Assembly: GCF_023065955.2 (NCBI RefSeq)
Contig: NW_026622997.1
Location: 21,060,001 to 21,124,000 of the forward strand
From: Ursus arctos
Taxonomy: Eukaryota; Chordata; Mammalia; Carnivora; Ursidae
Direction of reading: 5' to 3'
Length of the DNA: 64,000 bases
Shown: positions 47,466 through 58,265 of the stretch, in pieces
Numbering within the stretch: position 1 is the stretch's first letter
How the letters are laid out: each line of letters opens with the position of its first letter
Position numbers and translations under genes: made by a program
The notes under the pieces: model-generated
What the model was told of the DNA's origin: nothing
What the model saw: only the letters and a program-made list of their open reading frames with translations
The model's database searches: none

Positions 47466-47639
47466 TCACATGACAGCCAAGGAAACCCCAGAAAGTACAG
47501 GTACAATAAGATTTTACAGCATCTGTAAAGGGTTTATTGAATAGCGATCTCTCCTCTCAACAACAGAGAAAAGAGTACATTCCAGCTGCATTCTTTTTTG
47601 TTAAAAACTTCACAAGTGGAGCTAGACCCAGCAGAGCAG

Positions 47640-47880
47640 ACCTTTCAGGTGGATGAAAGGCGCCGTGGGGGAAAGAATTCAGGTACAGACAGGAGCCTGC
47701 ACGGCCGACCCGAGCACCGCTGGTCTCACCACTTCCCAGCTGGGGGACTCCAGCAAAACTACCTAACTCCATTGAGCCTCGGCTACCTCATCTAGAAAAT
47801 GGGATTCATAGGGCTTTATGACAACTTTGTAAAGCACAAGGAACAAGTTTTATCTACATGTTGTAGCTATTACTAATAAT
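47640..47880 (+). mobile_element. MIR SINE
   Basis: 'tctcaccacttcccagctgg', 'cctaactccattgagcctcg', 'ctacctcatctagaaaatgg' and 'gctattactaataatac' cover most of MIR in the plus orientation. Confidence 0.65.
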
Positions 47881-48099
47881 ACGAATAGTAATATGGAATG
47901 TTCTACTCAAGAGGAGAGCGTAAAAGCTGGCTGTGGTCTGGAGACACCTGCCTGACCTGGGATCGCCGAGAGGCAAACAACAGACTGAGTCCGTTAAGTG
48001 GGCATACTAGCCCTAAATCCTAGGAGAGACTACCCACCATACTCCTTTTGACAGCAGGACCTTTCAAGGGGCAACTTTTCAACCCATGACTAGAAATCA

Positions 48100-48295
48100 A
48101 AGGTAAAGGAGAGGATCTGGGTTCAAGTTGGAACACTTCTGAGCTCTATGGCTTCCAACAAATTACTTAGGCTGAGACTTATGGCCCTCCTGTCATGAAA
48201 TGATAAACTTTATCTACCCTACAAGACTGCTATAAACTTAGCACAGGAAACAGCCACATAACAAGTGATCAAAAAAGTCCGTAATAATGGTTAAG
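48100..48295 (+). mobile_element. MIR SINE
   Basis: 'atctgggttcaagttgg', 'tgagctctatggcttcc', 'aacaaattacttaggctgag' and 'tctaccctacaagactgc' follow MIR order. Confidence 0.6.
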
Positions 48296-49298
48296 TCTTG
48301 AAAAGGAGGAATACTACAAAGAAAAGCTCCAGTTCAGACACGATGTCGGCTGAAGGAAGACAAGCAGATCCTCCAACATTTTGCTATTTTGATGCAGGAA
48401 GCGGGGAGTGTGGGTGGCCACTGGGCACCAGGAGGGGGAAAGTAGCCTGGAGAAGGAAAGACGACCCAGGGGATGGAGAGAGGTGCTCACCAGACGCAGG
48501 CCAAACCACAGAATTCACAGCTTTGCTCAGAGGCTATCCTCCTGGAAAACAAAAACTTTGTGGTGAAGTACTTTGTGTGTGTGGGTTACGAAAACAGCTT
48601 TGTTTCTTCTCTTAAAGTTTTTGTCTGGTTTTAATCGTAGACTTTGTTTCCTTAGAAAGCAACCATTCACCCGTATTAATAGTAATAGCAATTTAATAAT
48701 AGGAGGAATCCATGTGTCGGACCAAAATTAATGACAAGATCATTTCCCCTAACGAGTAACTAGGAAAATACCACAGGACATACCTTTCCTCAGAAACGTT
48801 TTCCCCATCCATATTTTGGCTGTTCCTCCTACCATGAGGCGTTGCAACACAATGAAGAGTTTCATTCATAGGAAGCTCTCTTATTTGATTCTTCAATAAA
48901 GGCTTATTTTTTTCTGTGGCTGTTGTTCCTGCCTAGACTAATGTCATCCACAATTCAAGAAGGGAGGGCTCCGGAAAACAATCCTTGGTAAAGCAAGCAC
49001 ACAACACTCAGGTGGAAAAATGATGAGGACGGGCCACAGGGAGGACTCTTCAAAAGAATGACAGAAAGCTGAAGGAGGGAATGAACTATCACCCCAGGCC
49101 CTTGCTCTGAAAATAAAGCCATGTTTATAATACATTTTATGTGAAAAAGATGAAGAGTTCTGCTTTTGACTCAGAGCAGAAACTTCCTGGAACTAATCAC
49201 AGGGGAAAAATAGGAAGAGAAGAAATTGTATATTCTTCTTCTTAAGACAGGAATTCAGTCAGGCTTTCCAACCTGGTGTTTCATCCCTAGATATTTTA
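48296..49298. other. Unannotated DNA
   Basis: A 105-codon plus frame (48298-48615) is cysteine/arginine-rich without a recognisable domain. No repeat was recognised. Confidence 0.45.
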
Positions 49299-49300
49299 TT

Positions 49301-49490
49301 TTTTGAAGATTTGGGTTTTTTTAATTTGAGAGAGAGAGAGAAAGCACAAGCAGGGGAGAGGGGCAGAGGCAGAGGGAGAAGCAGACTCCCCACTGAGCAG
49401 GAAGCCCTATGCGGGCTCGACCCCAGGACCCTGAAATCATGACCTGAGCCAAAGGCAGATGCTCAACTGACTGAGCCACCCAGGAGTCCC
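49301..49490 (-). mobile_element. CanSINE, minus strand
   Basis: 'gaagatttgggtttttttaa', 'ctcgaccccaggaccctgaa' and head 'gagccacccaggagtccc'. It is flanked on its head side by a (TTTTA)n tract. Confidence 0.93.
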
Positions 49491-49493
49491 TAT

Positions 49494-49545
49494 TTATTTT
49501 ATTTTATTTTATTTTATTTTATTTTATTTTATTTTATTTTATTTA
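49494..49545. repeat. (TTTTA)n microsatellite on the head side of a SINE
   Basis: About ten TTTTA units directly follow the SINE head, not its tail. It probably grew from the TA-rich target-site duplication or from a pre-existing retroposon tail. Confidence 0.95.
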
Positions 49546-51340
49546 TTAATATGCCCTTTTAACTTGATGACACGGATAATGAATTGCATTCTCCACCGGG
49601 TTAGGGGGAAATGGGCAGTTTTTTTAACCCCACAGAAAATACCTTCAGTTTTCTTGTGATCTAGGTAACTCTTCCCCTACAAAGCAGACTTCTAAGGAAA
49701 CGACAATCAATGAGATCAACAGCTTCACAAATGGTAAAACCTCACCACTGACCTGCCTAAAATTCTGCTTCAAGTTCCAAAAATATTTTCAGTGGTGGTT
49801 ATGTTCTCCTACATCACACAGGAGAACACACAGCGGGATGCACCGTGATACGGTCAAACAGGAGAGAGCCTACGAAACTTTAGGTCCATCCCCAAAAAGG
49901 AGCATTAGCTAATCTATAAGCTTTATTGAGAGCCGTGCAAACGTGCATCAGTGACTATACTAAAGAGTGGTTGGTATATTTACACTGATTCACCAAGAAG
50001 GAGCAAGTTAAATGTAATGGACAAGAGGTTGATATCCAATCCGTTAACAACTCCACGGGAAGACGATGAATCACTACTTGAAATTTTTATACCAAATCTT
50101 CATTCTACCTTTTCTTCAGACCACATCAAATTTAGAAAACAAAACAAAAATAAAACAATCTGGGCAGCTTCACGCTGTTGAAAACCACAATGAACCCTTC
50201 AAATAAAAAGCATTATTGTTGGCTTTTCTGTTCCCAGGTACCTGTTCTGCACCCTTCCCCCACTCTAGAGTTCCTCAGGTAAGCCCATCACAAAAGCACA
50301 GTAAGTAACCGATGTTCATTTTTTTTTAGTATCAATGTAGATTAAATAAGCAAAATAAAAGAAATAAAAAGTTGAGGCCAAGCAAAATACACACACAGCC
50401 TAAACTTTCCAGGATTCTTGGAATAAAGAAAATAATGAAACGAATGGGAGCAAAAAAGGAGTAGAAATCAGAACAATCAAACCAGGGATTTAGATTTTAA
50501 AGTTTACTGATTTCTTGCACAGGGGAAAATACTGCGTACATTTCCAGAGGGAATGACTGTAGCAAATGTGTTTGTAGGTATTGGTGAAATAGGAACTTCC
50601 AACACAGAAGCAACAGAGTTTCCTTGATCCATTTCTACCTTCAACACAAAGCATTAAAAATGCCTTTCTTCCATCCAATGGGAATTTTCAACCAGTTCAA
50701 CCTGCCTGCCCAGCTCCTGACTAAAAACCTGGCACAGTGGCTTTATAACCATTTATCTCTGTCAGCTCCTGGGGTGACTTTCAGATCTATGCTTTAGTCG
50801 GACTTTTATCTTATTACAATGCAATGTAACTATGGAAACATAAGATCTAGAGTTATATTTTCTCTTATAAACAAAGAGAGCTGCTTTTTATAACTCAAGT
50901 CCATGTAAATTGTGTCATTTAGGGTCGATTTTGGTTTTTTTTAGCATTGAAGAGGAACAGAATAAGAAGAGGAGAAACATTTCTATAAAATCCAGGGCAG
51001 ATTTTCTTTGCAATTACAAAGGAGGCCATATTTCAGTCAGCACAGCCTGATGGCCAGAGGGCACTGGACATATCCAATCTTGAAGTGCCCCTGGTGGGGT
51101 GCAGAGCCAAGGGCCCAGGCTTACAGCACCCGCTGGCTTGCCGGTGGTCATGGCAGAAACCTACATGAGCTGCTCACCGGAGACCAGAGAGCTCAACACT
51201 GCCTCAAAGTTAGGAACTTTGAACTCTCCCTGCACCACACGCTTGCACAGCTAGAAAGCCAAATAAAATATTCTGGCAGGTATATTCCAGTATCATAAAC
51301 ACAGACTTCCCAGTAATGTCATAATAAAAAGACAACATGT
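49546..51340. other. Unannotated, repeat-poor DNA
   Basis: 1.8 kb without a recognised transposon. Short open frames (for example 51008-51298, 96 codons, continuing to the right) lack domains. AATAAA hexamers occur, but no transcript is supported. Confidence 0.45.
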
Positions 51341-51350
51341 AAAAATAATA

Positions 51351-51443
51351 CTCTAAGTTAACTCTACCCCCAAGTGGGGCTCAAACTCACGACCCCGAGA
51401 TCAAGAGCCGCATGCTCTACCAACCGAGCCAGCCAGGCACCCC
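51351..51443 (-). mobile_element. Short-type CanSINE, minus strand, with TSD
   Basis: 'gtggggctcaaactcacgac', 'gagatcaagagccgcatgc' and head 'gagccagccaggcacccc'. A perfect 10-bp duplication AAAAATAATA lies at 51341-51350 and 51445-51454. Confidence 0.93.
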
Positions 51444-51454
51444 TAAAAATAATA

Positions 51455-51810
51455 CGCCTATGCTAACTGCATGTCATAAATATGGCCACTGTCCAACATA
51501 GAATGTGACCAATTGTATTTTTCAGCAATACACACAAATAAACATATTGGTCTCATGGGGATTAGAATCCCTCACCTTGCAGGCAGAGAGATCCCACATT
51601 GGCTTATTAGCTGTGATACCTGAAGCAAGTTTCTTTACACGTGGACCTTCAGGTTTCTTACTACTCTAAGGGCAACAGCAACTTGACTTACTTTTACCAT
51701 TTACCTGGTGGGAGACAGAAGGGCACTAACAGACCAACAAGGTGGTTCTCTCTCTTGGAGGTGGGATTGCAGATATCTTCTCTTTTCTGCATATTATTGA
51801 AATATATGTA
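51455..51810. other. Unannotated DNA
   Basis: Nothing recognised. Confidence 0.45.
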
Positions 51811-52000
51811 GGGGCGCCTGGGTGGTTCATTTGGTTGGGCATCTGCCTTCAGCTCAGGTCATGATCCTGGGGTCCTGGGATCCAGCCCCACATCTTCAGA
51901 CTCCCTGCTCAGGGTGGAGCCTGCTTCTCCCTCTCCCTTAGCCCCTCCCCCTGCTCACACTCTCTCCTGCTCTCTCTTTAATAAATAAATAAAATCTTTA
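51811..52000 (+). mobile_element. CanSINE
   Basis: Head 'ggggcgcctgggtggttcat', body 'ggtcatgatcctggggtcc', tail AATAAATAAATAAAATC. A weak duplication AATATATGTA / AATATGTCTA flanks it. Confidence 0.95.
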
Positions 52001-52429
52001 ATATGTCTATTTTTTTCTCGTCTGTGCTTTTCTACAATGAACATTTTAATGCCTTAGTAATCTTTTCTTTTAAATTGGTCCCTCTCCTGAATGCACATCA
52101 CAGATTGTAAAGAAACATTTATTCTTTTGAAAAAATAATGGTCCTGGCGTAACCTCCTTCTGTCCTTGGCAGATAAATTCTTGCTAAGGATAGCCAGATT
52201 GAGGCCCAAGGCAGCAGGATGCAGAAAAGCCTCAAGTCCTCAGGGGCTCAGTGAGGGAAATTCAGTGCCACTGACCCCTGGCTTAGCTCCAACTCTGTTG
52301 GGGGGAGGGGGGTGAAGAGAAACCTGGGCAGACTATCCTGCAGGCAGCTGAGCTGGGTCCTCTCTGCAGCCCTGAGGAAAGAAAGAAATGCATCTAGTAT
52401 TCTGTCCTCACCAAGTGATCAGAAGCTCA
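52001..52429. other. Unannotated DNA with a G-rich patch
   Basis: A GGGGGGAGGGGGG patch lies near 52301-52313. No gene or repeat was recognised. Confidence 0.45.
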
Positions 52430-52523
52430 GAACTCTGGGGTCAGGCCTGTGCACAGTATTTCTTTTAAAGCACCCATGCAATTTTTAACATGTAGCTGGT
52501 GTTGAGAATTACTACCCTAGCAG
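52430..52523. mobile_element. MER5-type hAT fragment
   Basis: 'aaagcacccatgcaattttt', 'aacatgtagctggtgttgag' and 'aattactaccctag' resemble one end of a MER5-group element. Confidence 0.45.
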
Positions 52524-52811
52524 TTCTATGAACCTCTACTCACCAACTGCCCAAAGGAAAGGGAATTTCAATACTCTCAAAATCAGAGGCTCTCCCCCTC
52601 ATCTGTAAATGTCACGGAGGGGAAGGGAGGCGAGGCAGAAGACCACCCCCTGACAGTTTTAGAAGACTGTATCTTGTAAACAAAATGTTTTATCTTCTTA
52701 GATTTATACAGGTGTGTAACAAAAAGCAGGTTCACTGCAAAATTCAAAAGCCGATTTATACGACGCTGATTAGTATACATGAGGCTTTTAAGAAGATAAA
52801 TTACTCATTTC

Positions 52812-53064
52812 TTTTTTTTTTTAAGATTTATTTATTTAATTTGTGCACGCGCACGCGAGAGAGAGAGAACGAGAGAGAGAGAGAGAGAGAGAGAGTCCCA
52901 GCAGAGGCAGGAAGAGAGGGAGAGAGACAGAATTTCCAGCAGACTCCCTGCTGAGCACGGAGCCTGACATCGGCTAGTGGGGCTCAATCCCAGGACCCTG
53001 AGATCACAAGCTGAGCCAAAATCAAGAGTTGGACGCTTAACTGACTGCGCCACCCAGGCACTCC
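52812..53064 (-). mobile_element. CanSINE, minus strand, 20-bp TSD
   Basis: A poly-T, 'aagatttatttatttaattt', a GA-repeat tract and head 'cgccacccaggcactcc'. The flanks 52793-52812 and 53065-53084 (AAGATAAATTAC-C/T-CATTTCT) match at 19 of 20 positions. Confidence 0.96.
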
Positions 53065-53249
53065 AAGATAAATTACCCATTTCTAACATTGCCCTAAACT
53101 CGCAATAAGGCAGTGAGGTGTCTCTCTGTGCCCTCTAGTCCCCCTCTCCCACGCCCCACAAGTCTCCTATCTTTGAGATACCGTATGCAACATCGTATGT
53201 GCCCCAGTCCCAAGCAATGCTGTAAGAAGAAAACAGATGCAGAAGCAGT

Positions 53250-53400
53250 TGCAGGCACTATTTGCCATGCATAGTGCTGAGTCCTTTACCCGTACTGTTT
53301 CATTTACTCACAGTTATCCTATAACATAGCTACTATTATCCTAGTTTCTAGAGGAGGCTCAGGGAAGTGAATGAACATCCCAAAAGTCAGCAACGCAACA
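53250..53400 (-). mobile_element. MIR SINE, antisense
   Basis: 'tgccatgcatagtgctgag', 'catagctactattatcctag' and 'agaggaggctcagggaagtg' are antisense MIR landmarks in order. Confidence 0.7.
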
Positions 53401-53896
53401 ATCTCAACTGTCTGTATCACAAGTAAAATTAATAATGTTAACACATTATTTTCAAAAGTCTGTCATTCATTTTGACCAGCATAATGGGATTTCTAGGACA
53501 GAGTTATGTATGTGTTTATGTGTTTGAATCCCCTCAGGAAAAAAAATGGGTAGTGGCAACTAAAAAGTTCCAACGTTCTAGAGGAAAGGCAAAGGGAGTC
53601 TGAATTCAGCAGCGGCCACCAACGACCCATAGTGGAGAACAGCAACTGGAAGGCTCTGGTAATTCCAAGAGCTATTATTAGTGGCTGGTCCTAAATTCAA
53701 GAGAAAGCATACTCTCAATATGGATTACATTGTGACCTTAGGGATGTTAGCAGTGACCTCTATTTTACCCCTTCATCCCCTATAGATATTTCTACTTACA
53801 ACTGTTGAGCATTATTTGCAAGAGCTTATGCCATAGCCCTGAAGACACAGTATGTCTAACTGTGTTGTCTGGAAAAAGTGACAAAAGATCTCTTCA
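53401..53896. other. Unannotated DNA
   Basis: Nothing recognised. Confidence 0.45.
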
Positions 53897-53897
53897 A

Positions 53898-54078
53898 GGG
53901 CACCTGGGTGGCTCAGTCGGTTAAGCGTCTGCCTTCAGCTCAGGTCATGATCCCAGGGTCCTATAATCGAGCCCCACGTAGGGCTCCCTGATCAGCAGGG
54001 AGTCTGCTTCTCCCTCTCCCTCTGCCCCCCCATACTCCCCCCCACACTCTAATAAATAAATAAAATCTTCAAAAAAAA
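53898..54078 (+). mobile_element. CanSINE with TSD
   Basis: Head 'gggcacctgggtggctcagt', body 'ggtcatgatcccagggtcc', tail AATAAATAAATAAAATC. Target duplication ATCTCTTCA lies at 53888-53896 and 54079-54087. Confidence 0.96.
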
Positions 54079-54169
54079 ATCTCTTCATGTAGCTATGGGC
54101 AGCAAAGGTGCCTTTTAATTGGAGAAAGAACTGGAGTGACTTGGTCAGGCTTCTGATAAGTGAAATTAC

Positions 54170-54326
54170 AGAATTCTAGAGATGGACATCAGCACCTCCA
54201 GTGTTGATATTCATCTGTTAGTTGCTCAATGTAAGAACGGACAATCTGCTTTTACACAGACTACAATCCGATTAGAAATTAGAAAGCACAGTGCCCGACA
54301 CATAGTAAGTATTCAACAAGAATCTG
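54170..54326 (+). mobile_element. Decayed MIR/L2 3' end
   Basis: 'agcacagtgcccgacacata' and 'gtaagtattcaacaagaatc' form the classic terminal sequence of MIR/L2. The GGAA microsatellite begins where the terminal tandem units would be. Confidence 0.5.
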
Positions 54327-54402
54327 TGGAAGGAAGGAAGGAAGGAAGGAAGGAAGGAAGGAAAGATGGAAGGAAAGATGGAAGGAAGGGACGGAGGGAG
54401 GA
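54327..54402. repeat. (GGAA)n microsatellite
   Basis: About eight GGAA units are followed by GGAAAGAT and GGAAGGGAC variants. The tract is purine-rich except for scattered T and C. Confidence 0.96.
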
Positions 54403-54920
54403 AGATGAAACAAGCATACAAACATGGAAAAATAACATAAAATGTGATCAATGAAATAGGAAAGGTAAGAAGTGCTCCTGAAGTTTGGAGGGAGGAGTCA
54501 CTGCTCCCAGAGTAAGAAATCGCAAAGGTCTTCAAGAAGAGGGTCTATATATGCTGGTCCTGAAAGATGAGGAAATTTGTCAGTCTACCCTTTCACCTAA
54601 TGAAAAATAGAGTTTATTATATTATGGCAGCCTTGAAACATATGCTTGTGACTTGATCTAAAACAAACTTCATGCAAAGAATAAAGAAACATTAACTTAA
54701 ATATCCTTTCCCCCTGGAAATTTGGCAACTAAATCTCACTGAAATGTCAGAAACTAGTATCTCAGTTTTCTGAACTATAATGGATTCAATATGGTACTTT
54801 AAGGAAAAAAATCTCTTTCCTCCAACCTCTGGCCATATGTAGGTTTTCCTTGAATCATTATATTGAAACTTAAAGTCCTTAGAACTTAACTCCTTTGGAG
54901 GCTACATCTTACCCAGCGAA
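54403..54920. other. Unannotated DNA
   Basis: Nothing recognised. Confidence 0.45.
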
Positions 54921-54937
54921 GAAAGGGTAGTGTTTTT

Positions 54938-55148
54938 TTTTTTGTTTGTTTTTGTTTTTAAAGATTTTATTTATTTATTCGACAGAGATAGAGACAGCCA
55001 GCGAGAGAGGGAACACAAGCAGGGGGAGTGGGAGAGGAAGAAGCAGGCTCCCAGCGGAGGAGCCTGATGTGGGGCTTGATCCCATAACGCCAGGATCACG
55101 CCCTGAGCCGAAGGCAGACGCTTAACCGCTGTGCCACCCAGGCGCCCC
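54938..55148 (-). mobile_element. Young CanSINE (ursid-type subfamily), minus strand, perfect TSD
   Basis: 'aaagattttatttatttatt', 'gacagccagcgagagaggg', 'ccaggatcacgccctgagcc' and head 'gccacccaggcgcccc'. A perfect 17-bp duplication GAAAGGGTAGTGTTTTT lies at 54921-54937 and 55149-55165. The structure is intact, which suggests recent insertion. Confidence 0.97.
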
Positions 55149-55165
55149 GAAAGGGTAGTGTTTTT

Positions 55166-55835
55166 ATACATGGGATATACTCGGTTAATTTTTATTTGCC
55201 CATTCTGTTAAAAAAACAGTTCAGTGTAGTCAATCACTCTCATGAAATTTTTATAGCCTTGCATGTCAAAAACCCCATGATGATAAAGACAAGAGCCATT
55301 TAACTCTATTATATATGCAATTGCTATGCAAGCAAGTCGGCACAAATTCCTTCTTCTTTAAGACCTCCATTATTTGTGCCAATAGAATAAAAATTCAAAG
55401 AGAAACCAATTTAAATCTTGGAAAAACTCTAAGGTGCTCCAGGATGCTTTCACCATCCTCTCCCTCCCCCTCTTCCCATGCATCTGCTACATATTAACAA
55501 CACTCAAGCAACAGAAGACATCTATAAACAATATTTCCTGCAAGGAAGACAGAAGACATTCTGGTGCATATCTTAGCAACAGATGTTTTAGTATATCTGA
55601 AATCCAGTATCGAGCAAAGCAGTGATGATATACTTCACTGTAACATAACAAAGAAATGTTAAGTTATATCTGATTTGTTCTTATTTATAATAGCTCCTCA
55701 AGGCCATTCCAGCTCAAGCTTATTTTTCAACCCTCTTGCTGTCATTGAACACAATCTTCTTTAGAGGCTGAGAGTCTAACCATTTGAAATGGAAATGAAG
55801 TCTAATAGAGGCTGTACTGGAATGCTACATACACT
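55166..55835. other. Unannotated DNA
   Basis: Nothing recognised beyond AT-rich text. Confidence 0.45.
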
Positions 55836-55837
55836 CA

Positions 55838-55955
55838 CGGGATCACGGAACACTGCAATGATCCAGTCCAATCTCACTTCACATATATGTAACTTGTCCA
55901 GGTCAGCATGGCTAGTCAATGGCAAACAGTACCAGAGCCCAGGCTTTCCAACTGA
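55838..55955 (-). mobile_element. MIR-like fragment, antisense
   Basis: 'atgatccagtccaatctc', 'taacttgtccaggtcagc' and 'gtaccagagcccaggc' recall the antisense MIR-group core. Confidence 0.4.
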
Positions 55956-55981
55956 AACACACACACACACACACACACACA
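55956..55981. repeat. (AC)13 microsatellite
   Basis: A pure AC run of about 26 bp ends in ATATGCAT. Confidence 0.97.
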
Positions 55982-56053
55982 TATGCATACAATGACTATT
56001 CCCAACCAGAACTTTCCTGCTGGGGATACAGTGATTTCTCTCTTTCTTTCTTT

Positions 56054-56055
<2 letters not shown>

Positions 56056-56089
<34 letters not shown>

Positions 56090-56252
56090 TTTTATTTATT
56101 TATTTATTTATTTACTTGAGAGAGAGCACAAGCCAGCGGGGTAGAGGCGGAGGAAGAAGCAGGGAGCCCAATGTGGGACTTGATCCCAGGACCCTGCGAT
56201 CATGACCTGAACAGAAGGCAGACGCTCAACTGACTGAGCCACCCAGGTGGCA
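56056..56252 (-). mobile_element. CanSINE, minus strand
   Basis: A long poly-T (about 30), 'agattttatttatttattta', 'tgatcccaggaccctgcgat' and head 'gagccacccaggtggcac'. It forms an inverted pair with the next SINE. Confidence 0.94.
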
Positions 56253-56424
56253 CAAACTCCTGAGTAAAACACGGAGCTTGCGTTTCTTCTTTAGTTTCTT
56301 CATGGAGGACAGGCAAGGAAAAAAAAAATAGATGGCTCATGGTCACCTTTGCTCCTCTAAGCTTTCAAATACTTTGTTACAGTTTTGCATTTGTTACAAA
56401 TAGGGGCTTAAAAGGAGTTACAAA

Positions 56425-56610
56425 GGGGCACCTGGGTAGCCCAGTTGGCTAAGCATCCAACTCTCTTGGTTTTGGCTCAGGTTATGATCTCAGGGACGTG
56501 AGATCGAGCCCCACATTGGGCTCCACATGGGGTGTGGTGCCTGCTTAAGATTCTCTGTCTCCTCTCTCTCCCACTCACCCCTAAAAAATGAATAAAATAA
56601 AAATTTAAAA
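56425..56610 (+). mobile_element. CanSINE
   Basis: Head 'ggggcacctgggtagcccag', body 'ggttatgatctcagggacg', a CT tract and AATAAAATAAAAATTTAAAA tail. Confidence 0.94.
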
Positions 56611-56629
56611 GTAAAAGCGGTTAAAAATT

Positions 56630-56729
56630 GGGGCACCTCAGTCGGTAGAGAGTGCAACTCTTGCTCTCTAGGTCCTGAGTACAAGGCCCACGTTGGGCAT
56701 GGAACCTACTTAAAAGTTAAAAAAAAATT
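56630..56729 (+). mobile_element. Short-type CanSINE with head deletion
   Basis: 'ggggcacctcagtcggtaga' lacks the 'gggtggct' (or 'ggctggct') of the normal head. It is followed by 'gcccacgttgggcatggaac' and an A-rich tail. It lies 19 bp after the previous SINE in the same orientation. Confidence 0.88.
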
Positions 56730-56924
56730 TTTTTAAGTTCAGGTAAATTATCTGGTGGGTTGGTGTGACATCTCTATTCATGGTGAGAACAGCTCATCAT
56801 AAAGTAATAGCGACATTTATCATTTGCTTCCGCAGTAAGCATTCTCCTAGACTGAGTAACTACTGTTTGGCGTCGCTATGATATAGTAGCAGTGACAGCA
56901 GTGGTAATAATTAATAAGGATAAC

Positions 56925-57110
56925 ACTAACTACGAAAGTCCACATGACTGAACTCAGTGTGCCCAGCACTGTTCTAAGAACACTACGTGGTTTACTCCTT
57001 TCATCTTTCAGCTCTAAGGTCTTACATCCTCATTTGTAAGTGAGGAAATAGAAGAGGTTATGTAGTTGGTACGTGATGAACCAGGGAGAGGTCTTCAGCA
57101 TTCTACCTAG
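56925..57110 (-). mobile_element. MIR SINE, antisense
   Basis: 'gtgtgcccagcactgttctaa', 'tcctcatttgtaagtgagg' (shortened) and 'aaatagaagaggttatgtag' follow antisense MIR order. Confidence 0.65.
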
Positions 57111-57194
57111 ACCAACCTGGAACAAAAAACAGGAAATGCACTGCTGAATATTTTTTAATAAAAAGTTCAAAGTCCTGTTACTAGCACCATCTGG

Positions 57195-57345
57195 AGCAGC
57201 ACTCCCAACACCTGAATATGCATGCAGATTACCTGGGCATCTTCTTAAAATACAGATTTCGGTCCGCTAAATCTTGGGAGGGGACCGGGATTCTGCATTT
57301 CTAACAGTGCTGGTGGTCCACAAACCACACTGAGTAACAGGGAAC
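57195..57345. mobile_element. MER5-type hAT-Charlie element
   Basis: 'ttacctgggcatcttcttaa', 'aatacagatttcggtccgc', 'gaccgggattctgcatttct' and 'gtggtccacaaaccacac' fit a MER5-group element in the opposite direction to the copy at 46.3 kb. Confidence 0.7.
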
Positions 57346-58034
57346 TAGCATGCAAATTATTCATTACGGTAAAGAGTTACTGTCTAATTGACTTTACGTA
57401 TGGGAGGAAAATACTGTGAGTGAACCTACAGATTCAACCTCCCTAGGAGTCAAAAATCCATCCTAAGAAATGCCTGCTTTGTCTTTGCAATCACTGTTTC
57501 TCTCCCCTTTCAAGATGCACCAGCAGAATTAAGCAAGAACTTCCATAGCCCCTTACCAGACACAACTGATGGGTTTTTTCAGGAGCAACTCTCACAGGAG
57601 GGGCGTACGGAAAATACAGCTGAAGGCAGGACTTGGGAGTGATGGCTGCATAATTAACTTGATGTAAAAACAGGATTATTTGCATTTCAAGTCCCACAAG
57701 TTTTTTCCCTATAACAAGAATTCCTTAAGTTAGCAGTTTTTTATGACAAACTTTTTAATTGGCTAGGATTAACATATGTGATTGTACATCATCAAAGAAG
57801 CTTTAATTGGTCTGTGAAGGATGGAATCCATTCTGCCACCCAAATACGTTACTCTCCTAAAGCCCATTAAGAAGCTGCTTTGCTCTCACTTGGATTTCAA
57901 GTAGCCTGGTTCCATGAACTCTGGTCTAATTATATTAAAGAAAGAAAAGTCAAGGGCATTCAAATCTCAAATCAAACATCTTGACCTTCCGGTGAAACTA
58001 ATTACCTAAAAACATCTTAGCTGTTTATTAACGG
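57346..58034. other. Unannotated AT-rich DNA with TAATTG-type motifs
   Basis: This holds several TTTAATTGG and TAATTA motifs (57755-58005) and no recognised transposon. It could be conserved noncoding sequence, but there is no direct evidence. Confidence 0.4.
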
Positions 58035-58035
58035 C

Positions 58036-58265
58036 TTAACTGTGCCCCACCACCACTACTAAATTCCTATGTTCACGTCCCAAATCCCTGTACCTCAGAA
58101 CATGCCTAGATTTGGAGATGGGGGTCTTTAAAGAGGTAATGACATGAAAATGAAGTCACTAGGATGGACCCCAATCCAACTGGTATCCTTATAACAAAAA
58201 GAGATCAGGACACAGACATGCACAGTGAGTCTGGTAAAATGGACACCAGTTCAAAACACTTCAAC
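58036..58265 (+). mobile_element. MaLR-type (MST/MLT1-like) LTR, 5' part
   Basis: 'taactgtgccccaccacc', 'agatttggagatgggggtc', 'tttaaagaggtaatgacatg', 'gaccccaatccaactgg' and 'aggacacagacatgcac' follow the start of MaLR LTRs in order. The 3' half is missing. Confidence 0.8.
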
